Shown one piece after another: positions 1 through 11,794 of a stretch of 64,000 nucleotides of DNA (position 1 is the stretch's first letter; each line of letters starts with the position of its first letter). Origin of the DNA: Talpa occidentalis (lineage: Eukaryota > Chordata > Mammalia > Eulipotyphla > Talpidae). The notes beneath the pieces were generated by a model. The model was not told the origin of the DNA, made no database searches, and worked only from the letters and a program-made list of their open reading frames with translations. The position numbers and the translations under genes were made by a program. The stretch spans positions 95,123,591 through 95,187,590 of the forward strand of contig NW_023604295.1 in the NCBI RefSeq assembly GCF_014898055.3, read 5' to 3'.

Positions 1-120
1 CCTATTTGAAAACACTTCTTTGAAACTTAATATGGCCTTCCCAAGCTGCTTTTGATCTTCTGATTCCTCGAGTTAAAGTAGACCATGCCCCACCCTGTAC
101 CCCTGTTGGAGGGACCTGTA

Positions 121-379
121 TTTTTTTAAGATTTATTTATGCATACAAGAACTGGGATACAGGCCAGAGGTGTGGGGGGTGAGAGGATTCACCAGAGACA
201 GAGGGGGAACAGAACAGGCAGATTGACAGAAATACACTGCTGAGGCGAGCAGCGGGCGAGTCAGGAGGTCTGCTGTGCCATGTGGGTAGCAACCTGGTGC
301 CAGGGATTGAACTCATGCTGCAGTGGCTGCGAATAGCTTCATAGTTGCATCTTAACCCCTTGCGCCACCAGGGAGATCA
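121..379 (-). mobile_element. tRNA-derived SINE, minus
   Basis: Full-length copy with its A-rich tail at the left and the head (CCACCAGGGAG in this strand) at the right. The target-site duplication GGGACCTGTATTTTTTTAA is at 111-129 and 380-398. Confidence 0.92.
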
Positions 380-398
380 GGGACCTGTATTTTTTTAA

Positions 399-739
399 AT
401 GACATTCCAACCCCCACCTGACCATCCCCTCTCCCGTGCTGCAAACTTCTAACCACAATAGTGACTCTGTGCTTGTCTGTTTAGTTCTGTGTGTAAATGG
501 AATGTTGTGGAGAAGACCCCTCCCCATGCCGCCAGCCTCCCGTCCCTCACCCCTGGTTGTGGCCATTCATGGAAGCAAAACCAGTCAGGAACCTTCATAT
601 GAAAAGAAAAACACACACAATAAATAAGAAAGAAAGAAAAATGATGTGGGATAAAGTTTTAATTTCTTTTCCAACATCACCAGCAGATGCCTGATACTGG
701 GGATCATACTATTTCTAGAGAATTTTAAAAGTAACTTTT
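399..739. other. Unassigned sequence
   Basis: No host exon or recognised repeat. The short open frames on both strands have no family resemblance and look like chance. Confidence 0.5.
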
Positions 740-1775
740 AAACATGGGATCTGCTCACTAAGGACTTTTGTGCATCAAAGGACAATATCAAGAGAGTAAA
801 CAGAATGAAGGGAAAAAATTGTAAATGAGATATCTGATAGAGATTGAAATTCTGGATATATAGAGAACTCCTACAACTATACATAGAAATCCCACAATGT
901 AGTTATACTATATACTATGGATATATTTTTATGTTTTTTATAGCTCCAACAACAAAAAGCCAAATGATCTGATGAAAATATGGGCAGCAGAATACACATT
1001 TATCTAAAGAGGAAATGCAAGCAGAAAACTAGTTAATAAAAATATGTTCAATATGACTAGTTACTAGGGTAACATAAATCAAACCCATAATGAGAAACCT
1101 CTTCATACCCATTTTGATGCATGTCATTTAAAACAAACAAGCAAAAGAAACAGAAAATAAATTGCTAGAGAGAATATAGAGAAATTGGAACTTTTCTGCA
1201 TTGCTGGTGGGAATGAAAAATGTTACAGCCATTGTGAAAAACAGTATGGTGACTCCTCAAAACATTAAAAATCAAATTACTATAGCAATTTTACATCTGG
1301 TTATATACTCAAGAGAAGTGCAAGCTGGGGCTCAAATAGATATTTAAGTGTACTCTGATGTCCACAGCAACATTATTCAAATATACAAAGGTAGAAACAA
1401 CTCAAGTTTCCATCTACAGATGAATGGATAAACATAACATGGGACAGACTTACAAGGGGGTATTATTCAGTCTCTAAAACTAAGGAAATTCTGCCATGGA
1501 AAAACCTTGAAGACATTATGCCAACTGAAATAAACCAGTCACAAAAGGACAAATACCACATGACTCTACTTACATGATGACAACCCAGGAACTCGGAAGG
1601 GAGATGGGTTGTTATTATTGAATGAATACAAAGTTTCAGTTCAGGAAGAGAAATTCTGGAGATGAATGGTATTGATAAATGCACAGTAATTTGAATATAT
1701 TTAACAACCCATAACTGTACATCTAGAAATAGTCAAAATGAAAATGTTTGTTATATATATTTTAATATAGGAAAA
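740..1775 (+). mobile_element. Ancient L1 fragment (ORF2 3' end and 3' UTR)
   Basis: The sequence follows the order of L1 ORF2 C-terminus and 3' UTR (ATGGGCAGCAGAATACAC; GAACTTTTCTGCATTGCTGG; ACAGCAACATTATTCAAATA; GAAATTCTGCCATGG), but with many stops and indels. Confidence 0.8.
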
Positions 1776-2169
1776 AAATCACTTTAAAGGGGTTCTCTAA
1801 GTCCAAATGTGGGGCAATTTGAACACCAAAATAATTAGGCACAGTAATGAATTAAGATACTGGAAAAGAGTTGGAAGTCCTGAATTCCTATCAATGACAG
1901 AAAGGGAGGGAGAGGGAAAAAAAGATGTTTCTTGGTTACAGTAGAATGCCAAGGATTGATGGGAAAATGCGGCAGAAGTGATGGAATTGAAAAACATCAT
2001 TTTGCAACCATCAAAATAAAGACTTCAGTAGAAAAGAATCATCAATGCATATCAAATCTAGGGAGAAACCTTGAAAAGGAGCAGGATGTTTGCCTTGTCT
2101 TCAAATATCTACCCACAGACTGCTTACCAACTACAAGGAAGAAAAAGAAAACAGTAACCATATAGTGAC
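1776..2169. other. Unassigned sequence
   Basis: I see no exon or clear repeat signature in this stretch. A 77-codon open frame in it has no recognisable family. Confidence 0.4.
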
Positions 2170-2507
2170 TTTAAACTATACTATAAAGCCTTAGTATAAA
2201 ACAGTAAGGTCCTGGAACAAAAACAGACACATACACAAGTGGCAAGAATCAAGAGCCTACCAATAAAACCACACATATATGGACTACTAGTCTATGACAA
2301 AGGAGTGAAGTATTTACACTGGAACAAGGAAAGACTTCTCAATAAATGGTGCTGGGAAAACTGGACTGCTATATGCAAAATAATGAAACTAGACCAGTAT
2401 ATCCCACCATACATGCAAATTACTCAAAATGGATAAACAACTTGGATGTAAGACCTTATACCATGAAATATATAGAAGAAAATATAGGCAAAACACTATA
2501 TGACATA
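2170..2507 (+). mobile_element. L1 ORF2 fragment
   Basis: Decayed ORF2 reading CCTGGAACAAAAACAGACAC, then peptides such as [17 protein letters not shown] and [12 protein letters not shown], which correspond to the ORF2 C-terminal third. A SINE adjoins its right end and L1 does not visibly resume. Confidence 0.8.
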
Positions 2508-2775
2508 GGGCCTCCCTTGTGGCACAGGGGTTAAAGTCTTAGCACTACCACGCTATCACCAGCCACTGTGGCATGAGTTCAATCCCCTGCCATGGAGTTG
2601 CCCACATGGTGCAGAAGACCTCTCCTGTCTCACCTGCTGCTCCCCTCAGCAGTGTATTTCAGTAGATCCGCATGCTCTGCTCCCCACTCTGTCTCTGGTG
2701 AATCCCCTCACCCCCCTCACACCTCTGGCCTACACTCCAGTTCTTGTATGGATAAATAAATTTTTAAAAACGTAA
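2508..2775 (+). mobile_element. tRNA-derived SINE, plus
   Basis: Head GGGCCTCCCTTGTGG, internal TTAAAGTCTTAGCAC (the 'gtctcagcacta' subtype), body CCTCAGCAGTGTATTTCAGT, and tail GGATAAATAAATTTTTAAAA. Confidence 0.9.
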
Positions 2776-2976
2776 AAATAACTCAGTAATTACATCAATA
2801 TAATCTCAATACTATTATTGCAAGAACTCATCCAAAGTACTTTGAATCTTAACTTTATAACAAAATGTAGCTTAATTTTTATTTAACATATATTTAGTTT
2901 TTATAGGATACTTAAATAATGTTTAATCAAAGGTTCTGCCTAGTCCTAAACATCCATTAATACGAGCCTTTTATCA

Positions 2977-3123
<147 letters not shown>

Positions 3124-3866
3124 TTATCAATTAAGAAATTAAATTAACAACTTCACTTCTAAGAGTTTAAGACTCATAGAAATGTTTTAAGGTTAATTTT
3201 ACAAGTAGACAAAAAGTTAATATTTAAAAGTACTGACAATCTATTTCTTTATTTAATACTGTAATTCATGCCAGGGACTCAATTAAAAATCTAGGAAATA
3301 TCCTCTAACCAAAACCAAATCCATTTCACTGCCAACAGTAATCTTAGCATTTCCTCCTGTTTTTAAAAAACAGTCCTGCATTTTTTTTAATGAGTCTTGT
3401 AACTACTTCATGTAATGATCATTGACATTCAGCAGTCTGGACTGTAGACAAAGGTATTCTCAAGAAGCCAAGTTTCATAAAGTAGTATCAACACTTAATA
3501 TTACTGTTGTTGCAGAAAGGTAAGGAGCCAGAGACTTGATCTTTCTAAAATCTCAGTAATTAAAAAATTTTAAAAGAAATTAATATACATTTTGTCTCTA
3601 TTTCAGAATAGATTTTATATTTTAAAATAAAATTAGAAAATAACTATTCGATTCACAGAAGGAATTTCCTCTGAAAGTCAAAGAAAGAGATAAAAATTGT
3701 AGGTGTAAGTAAAGATATATGTAATACTCAAAAAACTAATATCCTGTACTTGTGAACACCTTTTTATTTTTGTTTTTTTGCACAAAAAAGATTGAAGGGA
3801 ATATGCCAGAATGCTAATAATAGTTAATTATGGATAGTAAGAGTAACTATGCTATTTTCTTCTTTG

Positions 3867-4016
3867 TGTCCCACATGGCGTACAGACCTCTCCTGCCGCG
3901 CCCGCTGCTCCCCTCAGCAGTGTATGTCGTCAGACTGTCTGTTCTGCTCCCTGCTCTGGCTCTGGTGAATTCTTTCACCCTCCCGAGCTTCTGACCATAC
4001 CCAGTGCTTGTATGTA

Positions 4017-4059
<43 letters not shown>

Positions 4060-4085
4060 ATCTTAAAAAAAAAAAAAAAAAAAAA
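3867..4085 (+). mobile_element. 5'-truncated SINE with long (AAAT)n and poly(A) tail
   Basis: Starts inside the SINE at GTCCCACATGGCG and lacks the tRNA-like A/B-box part. The tail has about 12 AAAT units (4013-4061) followed by about 20 A. Confidence 0.88.
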
Positions 4086-4494
4086 CCTGCTTCATTTAAA
4101 TAAGTATTTGGGGACCAAAGTATATACAAAAAAGACCAGGACACGCCCTTAGAGAATTTATAATGTAGAGAGCAATGTAGTGCCATGGATATGATATGTA
4201 GTGCCATGGATATGGCAAGGCTGAGTTAAAACACTGATTTTATTTAAGGACACATTAACCATCTTTCTTTTACATGTCCTGCAGTTCCTATCCCAGTCAG
4301 TAGCTGATTTTCCCATACTGAGAAGTAAAATAAAAGCAATTCTGTGAACACTTAAAAATACATTAGAGAGAAAATTCAAGTTTCCTGCTATTATTTAAGA
4401 GATAGTTGAAAAAGGATCCAGGAAAATAAGAAGCTGAGTTCGAAGGAAAATTTTGGAAAACATATAATTATGTTCTACGAAATATAAACTCTTT

Positions 4495-4796
4495 TTTTTT
4501 TTTAAAGATTTATTTATTTATTTATTCATTCATTCATTCATTCATTTATACATGCACTGGGTACAGTCAGAACCGCGGGAGGATGAAAGAATTCACCAGA
4601 GCCAGAGCGGGGAGCAGAGCGGGCAGAAGGACGGAAGTACACTGCTGAGGGGAGCAGCGGGCGGCAGGAGAGGTCTGCGCGCCATGTGGGACCCTCCTCC
4701 GGTGGCCGGGGAGCAGCCGGGGATCGAACCAGCGCTGCAGAGGCTCGGGCAGCTTCGCAACCCAGCGCTCAACCACTGCGCCACTGGGGAGGCCCC
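4495..4796 (-). mobile_element. tRNA-derived SINE, minus
   Basis: Full-length copy of the 'GTTGAGCGCTGGGTTGCGAAG' type, with a tail of ATTC/ATTT repeats. The duplication AAATATAAACTCTTT flanks it at 4480-4494 and 4798-4812. Confidence 0.92.
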
Positions 4797-4938
4797 AAAA
4801 TATAAACTCTTTAAGACCTATGTGGGTACTTGTTAATGAATTCCAAAAGACAATGGACTCGCAGAACTGTAGTTTTCATTGAATCCTTATCAATGCTGAC
4901 ATTAAGAACACAGTGCCCTAACCCAGTGCCCAACTCAC

Positions 4939-5071
4939 CAAAGAAGGATGCCATCTGCAAGTGATTTGAAAAGACTGCCATCACTGGGATTCATGGGTAG
5001 GAGATGCTGACAGTCAGGGTCATTCTCCAGGGCTTTGTTTACCCAGTTAACAAACGCCACTTTTTCTTCCT
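4939..5071 (-). CDS. PLS1: PLS1 coding exon 5 (start of first calponin-homology domain)
   Basis: This 133-nt exon lies between a TTTTCAG acceptor and a GTGAGT donor on the minus strand. It encodes [20 protein letters not shown] and continues to SLADGILL, the N-terminal helices of the first CH domain, which binds F-actin. It receives one base of a Glu codon from exon 4 and gives two bases of a Cys codon to exon 6. Introns of 1844 nt (toward exon 6) and 7520 nt (toward exon 4) flank it. The L1 and SINE just to its right (5150-5855) lie in the upstream intron. Confidence 0.95.
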
Positions 5072-5149
5072 CTGAAAATAGAAAATCTCAGTAAGCAAGC
5101 CTCAGTTCACCAAATTCACTGCACTACAAAAAACAAACAAACAAAAAAA

Positions 5150-5512
5150 TCCTTCTAGGGATTATGCTCAGTGAAATAAGTCAGAAGGAAAAAGAAAAAT
5201 AGTGATGGCTTCACTTATAGGAGGAATATAGGGGAACCAAATAAGACATTAGGAGAAAAAAATAATAACAATACAAAACACAACATAACAAGACAATTAT
5301 AAACCAGAGACATACTGTAGGGGAGGAGGAGGGAGAAGGGTGAGAGGAAGGGAGGGAGGAGCACAGGGGACTGTGATGGTGCATGGATGCATTGCTGAAG
5401 GAAATTCTATGGGGACTACACCAGCAGTGGGGGGCGGGGAGAGAGAGAGAACACTGTTTAAAAATGAACAATGATGTAAAATATATATAAATAAAATAAT
5501 AAAATAAATCCT
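5150..5512 (+). mobile_element. 5'-truncated L1 3' end
   Basis: Contains the ORF2 end (GTGAAATAAGTCAGAAGG) and a 3' UTR with the purine-rich GAGGAGGAGGGAGAAGG block, ending in an A/T-rich tail. Closely related 3' ends occur at 14905-15229 (minus) and 20557-20835 (minus). Confidence 0.85.
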
Positions 5513-5515
5513 TCT

Positions 5516-5836
5516 GGGCCTCCCCGGTAGCACAGTGGTTGAGCGCTGGGTTGCGAAGCTGCCCGCGGCCTCTGCTGCGCTGGTTCGATCCCCGGCTGCT
5601 CCCCAGCCACTGGAGGAGGGTCCCCCATGGCGCGCAGACCTCTCCTGCCGCCCGCTGCTCCCCTCAGCAGTGTACTTCGGTCCTTCTGCCTGCTCTGCTC
5701 CCCGCTCTGGTGAATTCGCTCACCCTCCCGCGCTTCTGACTGTACCCAGTGCATGTATAAACAAGCAAACAAATAAATAAATAAAACATGCCTCTAAAAA
5801 AAAAAAAAAAAAATTAAAAAAAAAAAATAATAAAAT
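5516..5836 (+). mobile_element. tRNA-derived SINE with ACATGCCTCTA tail extension
   Basis: Full-length copy of the GAGCGCTGGGTTGCGAAG type, inserted in the L1 tail. After the ATAAATAAAT tail it has an extra ACATGCCTCTA block followed by A/T runs, shared with copies at 31167-31507 and 32022-32330. TAAAATAAATCCTTCT flanks both sides. Confidence 0.9.
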
Positions 5837-5859
5837 AAAATAAAATAAATCCTTCTAAA

Positions 5860-6519
5860 TTTCCTTTCAGAGAAGCATGCCAATTATTAAATCTTCTACC
5901 AAAACACTAAAGATTTTAAAGAAAGGAGAAAGGGAAATTCATTCTATTCTTTCATCTGATATTAGGGGAGATAAGGTACATAGTTGAAAATGAGTGTAAT
6001 AAATATTTGGTTTAATTTTTTAAATCTCTCTAAATATATATTACATTTGAGAGCTAATATATCTGAAGCCAACATCAGAGCTCCCTCTCTAGCTCGCTCT
6101 CTCACACACAGACTCACACAAATATCCACAGACTAAACCCCACTCCTCCCTCAAATCTAAAGTTGTGATTTTGGACTTACAACAGAAATACTGGTTTAAA
6201 TCAAGAGTTATTGAAATTAATAAAAAAGTTCCATTTCTGCAGAATTTCTACTAAAAGAAGAGTGACAAAAATCTAGACACCAGCTTCACTCTTAACTATC
6301 TTCACCCTCAACTTCTCAACACAAGGTTTCTAGTGTGGGTATCTTGATCTTCAGGCAGAAAATGTTGGGTTGTACAGTTCAGAGAATCAGAAGGAACTGA
6401 GTCCTCAAAGAAAAAAGAAGTCTTGTTTTTTCACTGCCTGTTTGCCATCGTCATGAATTACATGCCTGCTCCTGGGAAGTAACTGTCAGAGTTGACTCTT
6501 CACTACTGCTGCTTCTCCA
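5860..6519. other. Intronic sequence, no features seen
   Basis: Unique-looking A/T-rich intron of PLS1. A short CT/CA-rich patch lies at about 6085-6125. Confidence 0.5.
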
Positions 6520-6524
6520 CCTGG

Positions 6525-6800
6525 TTGAAGCTGACTTCTTTTTGTATTTTCTTTATTGTAGGAACATTGATTTATAACAATGTATGTGATTTGGGGGAAC
6601 AAGTTCACAGCTCCCCTGATGTATGTTACCACCCCACTCCAACATCAAAGCACCATTACTCCTTTACCCTAGATCACTGGGCCCCTTCTCCCCTTTTTCC
6701 CACCTCCCTTTCCTTCCCCTCTCTGAAGACACAGAGAAACAGAGCTATAAAAATGTCCAAGATGGGTCTGACTCCCTCACAAATTGGTGTGATCCTGAGA
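6525..6800 (-). mobile_element. Ancient L1 3' UTR fragment
   Basis: Contains the older-type L1 3' UTR in reverse (ACCACCCCACTCCAACATCA; TAGATCACTGGGCCCCTTC). A related sequence is at 31560-31760. A 138-codon plus-strand open frame crossing it is accidental. Confidence 0.65.
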
Positions 6801-7639
6801 GATTCACGTGGTGTTGCACAAATATGTTCTGTGATAGGCAATCATATCTTTAGAATTCCCATATCCAAGAGACTTGCTTCAGATCTCCTGAGAATCTTGG
6901 CTATTTAATTAAGAAAATGGTTGCTGTTCAAAAGCATTTTGAGAGGAACAGAAAGGATAAGGATGCTAAATTCCATCTGATTCTGATCGAGTGGTATTCA
7001 CCTGTAGGCTCACAATGACAATGACAAGACCATATGGGTCCTCTCACACCCCCAGCTGGAAATATGAGTCACCCAGAGCCTCTGTCCAGGTTGCATAAAT
7101 TTGTCTATATACTCAGGCAAGAAAATCATTGTTTACCTAAAAAAGAAAAGAATTCCTATTTCCAACACAGGGTAACATAGAGAGAGCTGACAATCCCTAT
7201 TATTGCCTCAATCCTAGAATTAGGTACTATTCTGCAAGGTTTATTTGGCAGGTACCCCCCAAACTTAATCCACCACATATGCACACACACATACATCAGA
7301 CACAAACATTTACTAATAATCTTCACTTGCGCGTGTCAGAATCTGCCTTATCTTCTTGCCTTACCATACATGCCTCTTAGGGGCTTACAGTCTATGGATT
7401 TAAGAATCACTACAGTATTACATCTCTCATAGAGGAGTTTTTAGTGTAATGATAAAATAGGTATACAAAGAGATGCAACATAAGGAAAATAAACACAGCA
7501 CAGGAAAAATACAGGCAACATTTTTAAGAACACAAAGAAAGAAATAATCACACTTCTGGTTGGAGTGACCAAGAAAAGACTTTATGGAGAAGATGGGAAG
7601 GGAAGGGAGAATGTTCCAAGTATAGCAACCAGGACTGAG
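6801..7639. other. Intronic sequence, no features seen
   Basis: No exon or confident repeat is recognised between the two L1 pieces. Confidence 0.45.
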
Positions 7640-7975
7640 CTACCACTTCACAACCATTAGGATGACTATAATAAACAAAATGGACAATAACAAGTGTTAG
7701 CAAGAATGTGAAGAAACTGGAACTTTCATACATTGCTTGTGGGGATGTACAAAAACACTTTCCACTTTGGAAAACAGTTTTGTGATTTTTTTTAAATGCT
7801 AAATACAGAGTTAGCAAAAGACTCAGAAATCTCACTCCTAGGTATATGCATTCAGATGTCTAGGCAAAAATATGTATATGAATATTCACACAACTCTATT
7901 CAAAATAGTCAAAAAAGTAGAAACAATCCAACTATCTATCAACTATTAAAAGGAAGAACAAAATGTGATAGCAAA
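7640..7975 (+). mobile_element. Ancient L1 fragment (ORF2 C-terminus to 3' UTR)
   Basis: Decayed version of the ORF2 zinc-knuckle region (ATTAGGATGACTATAATAAA; GGAACTTTCATACATTGCTT) and following sequence. The next L1 piece begins again earlier in ORF2, so these are separate insertions. Confidence 0.7.
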
Positions 7976-8852
7976 TGGACTAAAGACCTGAAACCATAAA
8001 ATACAGGGAAGAAAACACAGGTATAACCTCCATGACACAGGTTTCGGTGATGTCTTTATGGATTCATCTCTAACAGCAAGAAAAATAAAAGACAATATAA
8101 ATAACTGGAAATATATCTAACTAAAAAGCTTCTGCACAGCAAAAGAAACTATTACTAAAGCCATCCTGCTAAATGAGAGAAATATGTTCACATCATAAAT
8201 CTGATAAGGAGCTGATACCCGAAATCTACAAAGAGCTCAAACAACTCAACAAGAAGAAAATAAAGAACCCAGTCAAAAATGGGCAGAAGAGCTAAATAGA
8301 CACTTCTCCAAAGACATGCAGATGGCCAACAGGCACATGAAAAATGCTCATCATCATTTATCATCAGGGAAATGCAAATCAAAACTACAATGAGCTATCA
8401 CTTCACACCTGTGAGAATGGTCCATATCAAAAAGACCAGAAACAACAACTGTTGACAAGGATGTAGAGAACAATGAACTCTCTTTCACTGTTGCTTACAA
8501 TGCAGAGTGGTCCAGCCCCTAAGAAAAGCAGAGATTTCTCAAAATATTAAAAATAGATCTATCAATTCCACCGCTATGTATCTACGTAAGGAATGCAAAA
8601 ACATTTAATTTGACTCAATCTATGCCCTTTTATGTTTTACTTATAACAGCACCACTTATAATTGCCAAGTTATGGGAACAATCTAAATGCCCCAATCACA
8701 GATGACCACTCGTCTGGAAGATGTGGTACATATACGCAATGGAATACTACTCAGCTAAATAAAAGCTGAACGCTTGCTGTTTGCAACAATATGAATGGAA
8801 CTGGAGAGGAAAATGCTAAGCGAAATAAGTCAGAAGGAGAAAGACAAAATAC
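7976..8852 (+). mobile_element. L1 ORF2/3' UTR fragment, left of LTR
   Basis: Contains AGCTTCTGCACAGCAAAAGA, AGGAGCTGATACCCGAAATC and GCTAAGCGAAATAAGTCAGA in ORF2 order. It resumes at 9501 after an LTR-like insertion. Confidence 0.8.
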
Positions 8853-9500
8853 TGTAACAGCAGTACTCAGGGAAAGGGGAGGTTCCAGGTTCCCTGCCCC
8901 ACCTAAAGAAGGGTGAAGTTGAGCAGGGAAGAGAAGCTGGAGAGGAGACTGGTGGAAGGAAAGAAGGAGAGCAAGATGAAGACCTGGAGGAGGCACGTGG
9001 AACAGAGAGGCATGTGAAGAAGCTGAGCTTGATTCTCGGCCTTTTACTTGTTATTGGGGGACATGGAATGAGACACTTGAAACAGTGGGTGAAGGATCCG
9101 TGGGGAGGTTAATAATGGCAGCCTTTACCTTGATTTTGCTTTTTTTTTTTTTTTTTTTCCTTCCAGACTTGTCGGGTCTCTTCTGCCCCTTTTCTAGGGG
9201 TACCCACCAGAAGGTGCCTTAGATTTGTGGCTTTTGGGCCTCAGCAGCCCTGTTTGGGTCAACCCTGTTTGGCTAGACATTTACCCACAAAAGGATGGGT
9301 AACTTTGGGTGCTTGATTTGAAAAATATTTTATCTATTCTTTCCCTTCTTTTGTCTTTATTGCACACTAATTATATTAAAGTTCCTTTCCATTAAAGGTC
9401 TTACATACTAGAGTATGTTTTCTCTTGATGTAGCAGATAGCAGAACCGATTTAGAGCAAGTTTGGGGGTTCTTGGGTGCCCCTCACCCTGCCTGGTAACA
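8853..9500 (+). mobile_element. Solo LTR candidate inserted in L1
   Basis: A 648-bp block starts TGTAACAG and ends GGTAACA (TG...CA). It is flanked by ATAC (8849-8852) and ATGC (9501-9504), perhaps a decayed 4-bp duplication of the class I ERV type. The L1 3' end (ATGAGAAATGGGTGAATT) resumes directly after it. It has a purine-rich left half, a T18 run at 9142-9159 and an ATTAAA at 9391-9396. It contains no coding region. Confidence 0.55.
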
Positions 9501-9600
9501 ATGCTTTCACTGATATGAGAAATGGGTGAATTTCATGCTATGTCAATTATATCTCCAAAAAAACCGTTCTTATTTAAAAAAATCAATAAATTGTTCTACA
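9501..9600 (+). mobile_element. L1 3' UTR, right of LTR
   Basis: Continuation of the L1 interrupted at 8852 (GGTGAATTTCATGCTATG, AATTATATCTCCAAAAAAAC). Confidence 0.65.
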
Positions 9601-9675
9601 TCATTTTTGAAAAGATCACATGGGGGTATTCAGATGTAAAAATAACATAAAACATATACTTAAGAGTACACTTTA

Positions 9676-9941
9676 GGGCCTCCCTGGTGGCACAAGGAGT
9701 TAAGCACCACACTATGAAGCAATGAACAGCCTCTGCAGCAGAAGCTCGATCCCCGGCCGGCCAGGGAGAAACGCACCTGGCATGGCAGACCTCTCCTGTC
9801 TCGCCCACTCCTCCCCTCAGCAGTATGTTTCAGTCTGCCTGTTCTGTTCCCCACTCTGACTCTGGTGAATCCTCTCATCCCCCGCATCTCTGGTTTATAC
9901 CTAGTTCTTGTATGCATAAATAAATCTTTAAAAAAAAAAAA
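9676..9941 (+). mobile_element. tRNA-derived SINE, plus
   Basis: Full-length; head GGGCCTCCCTGGTGGCACAA, tail ATAAATAAATCTTTAAAAA. Duplication AGAGTACACTTTA at 9663-9675 and 9942-9954. Confidence 0.93.
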
Positions 9942-9954
9942 AGAGTACACTTTA

Positions 9955-10174
9955 CTATGTGCATCTCTTACCTCAAAAAACAAGTTCAGAAAAGACATCA
10001 GAAAAAAAATATTTCCCTGGGGAGGCAGAGTTACTGCTAGAGATATGAGGGAGTTACCCAGAGTGATAGAAATGTTCTATCACGATCGGTTGGCAGCTAT
10101 AATGATGTAGCTATAGTATGTGTATATATGTAAAAATTCACCTCATTGGGCACTTACAATTCTAGCACTTTGAT

Positions 10175-10178
<4 letters not shown>
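9955..10178 (+). mobile_element. L1 3' UTR remnants
   Basis: Short decayed L1 3' end motifs (GTGATAGAAATGTTCTATC, TGTAAAAATTCACC). Confidence 0.45.

Positions 10179-10179
<1 letters not shown>

Positions 10180-10209
<30 letters not shown>
10180..10209. repeat. (GT)n microsatellite
   Basis: About 14 GT units, followed by AT. Confidence 0.95.
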
Positions 10210-10210
<1 letters not shown>

Positions 10211-10241
10211 CAATAAACAGGTTTTTTAAAAAGGAAGAAAC

Positions 10242-10525
10242 AGGGCCTTCCTGGTGGTGCAAGGGGTTAAGCACCGCACTATAAAGCAATCCGCAGCCTC
10301 TGCAGCATGAGTTTGATCCTCGGATGGCCAGGGAGCAACCCACATGGTGCAGCAGACCTCTTCTGGCTTCCCCACTGCTCCCCTCAGCAGTGTGTCTCAG
10401 TCAGTCTGCCTGTTCTGTTCCCCATTCTATCTCTGGTAAATCCTCTCACTGCCCCCTCCCTTCTCTAGCCTATGTCCCAGATCTTGTATGCATAAAAATA
10501 AATCCTAAAAAAAAAAAAAAAAAAA
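10242..10525 (+). mobile_element. tRNA-derived SINE, plus
   Basis: Head GGGCCTTCCTGGTGGTGC and a long A tail. Duplication AAGGAAGAAA at 10231-10240 and 10525-10534. Confidence 0.92.
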
Positions 10526-10599
10526 AGGAAGAAATATTTCTAAAGAATAGAATTCATTAGAATGGAGGCATTTCATTAGAATGAGCAAAAATGAAGTCG

Positions 10600-10665
10600 T
10601 GAATACTTTTAAAAAGTGGAGATAGTTATGCTAAATGAAGTCAGAAGAAAAAAGATAAATATTGG
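10600..10665 (+). mobile_element. L1 3' end, left half
   Basis: Ends at AAAAAGATAAATATTGG, where a SINE has inserted. The L1 resumes at 10950. Confidence 0.75.
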
Positions 10666-10932
10666 GGACTCCCTGGTGGTGCAAGGAGTTAAGCACAGCA
10701 CTACAAAACAATCAGCAGCCACTGCAGCATGAGTTCAATCCCCAGCCAGCCAGGGAGCAACCACACGCTGCAGCAGACCTCTCCTGACTCGCCTACTGCT
10801 CCCCTCAGCAGTGTATTTCAGTCAGTCTGCCTGTTTTGTTCCCAGCTCTGTCTCTGGTGAATCTTCTCCCCTAACCTGCTCCTCTGGCCTGTACCCCAGT
10901 TCTTGCATGCATAAAGAAATAAATCTTTTTTA
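10666..10932 (+). mobile_element. tRNA-derived SINE nested in L1
   Basis: Head GGACTCCCTGGTGGTGCAAG. The L1-derived duplication AAAAAGATAAATATTGG occurs at 10649-10665 and 10933-10949. Confidence 0.93.
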
Positions 10933-10949
10933 AAAAAGATAAATATTGG

Positions 10950-11200
10950 ATGATTTCACTTATCTGAGGAATACAGAGAAACCAAACAAAGTGTCAGGAA
11001 AAAAGACAAAACTTGCAAGCTGACCATAGAGCTGAGGCACACAGAAGGAGAGAGGGAGGGCCCCAAACAAGGGAGGCAAGAGCACAAGGGATAGGGGAGA
11101 TGGGTCACGGGGAAAACTACAGGCTCTACACTGGAGAGGAGAAATCAAATACATTAACAAAGAAGAAAGAAAATAAATAATTTTTTTAAAAAATGGACAG
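10950..11200 (+). mobile_element. L1 3' UTR, right half
   Basis: Continues ATGATTTCACTTATCTGAGG and the purine-rich 3' UTR (GGAGAGAGGGAGGGCC), ending in an A-rich tail. Confidence 0.8.
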
Positions 11201-11378
11201 AGTGGTTATAGACCACTGCCTTTACCATTATACTTCCCTAGTAGGAAAAGCTCAGAAAAATAAACAAAGGGTGAAGACACTGTTAGAGGAAAATCCAGTT
11301 AGAAAGGAAGAGAATCAAGAGACTCAGATCTCAAAGGAAGAAAGTGGGAGCAAAGTTATAGTAACAATTTAAATTTGT

Positions 11379-11650
11379 GGGCCTCCCTGATGGTGCAGTG
11401 GTTGAGTGCTGGGCTACAAAGCTGCCCGCAGCCTCTGCAGTGCCAGTTCCATCCCCAGCTGCCGGCATGGGTCCCACATGCGCGCAGACTTCTCCTGTCG
11501 CGCCCGCTGCTCCCCTCTGCAGTGTTCTTAGTCTGTCTGTTCTGCTCCCTGCTCTGACTCTGGTGAATTCTCTCACCCTCCCACTCTTCTGACTGTACCC
11601 ACTGCTTGTATAAATAAATAAATTTAAAAAAAAAAAATCTTTAGAAAAAA
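11379..11650 (+). mobile_element. tRNA-derived SINE, plus
   Basis: GTTGAGTGCTGGGCTACAAAG type. Imperfect duplication ATTTAAATTTGTG / ATTTAATTTGTA. Confidence 0.9.
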
Positions 11651-11794
11651 ATAAATTTAATTTGTAAAAAATTTAAAAAGCATAGTTCTAATTATGTTGT
11701 CATAAGCAATAGGGGACATGGCCAAAGGTTTTTAGATATCTCAACCCTGAGAAGCTTAACATGGACAAGACACCTCATCTTAAAAGTTAAAGTT

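Noticed and set aside
4552..5780. SINE-derived open frames recurring in the window
   Set aside because: The same peptides appear in many SINE copies on both strands; they are translations of the SINE, not genes.
6492..6908. 138-codon plus-strand open frame
   Set aside because: It crosses unique intron and an antisense old L1 3' UTR; composition and motifs give no sign of a protein.
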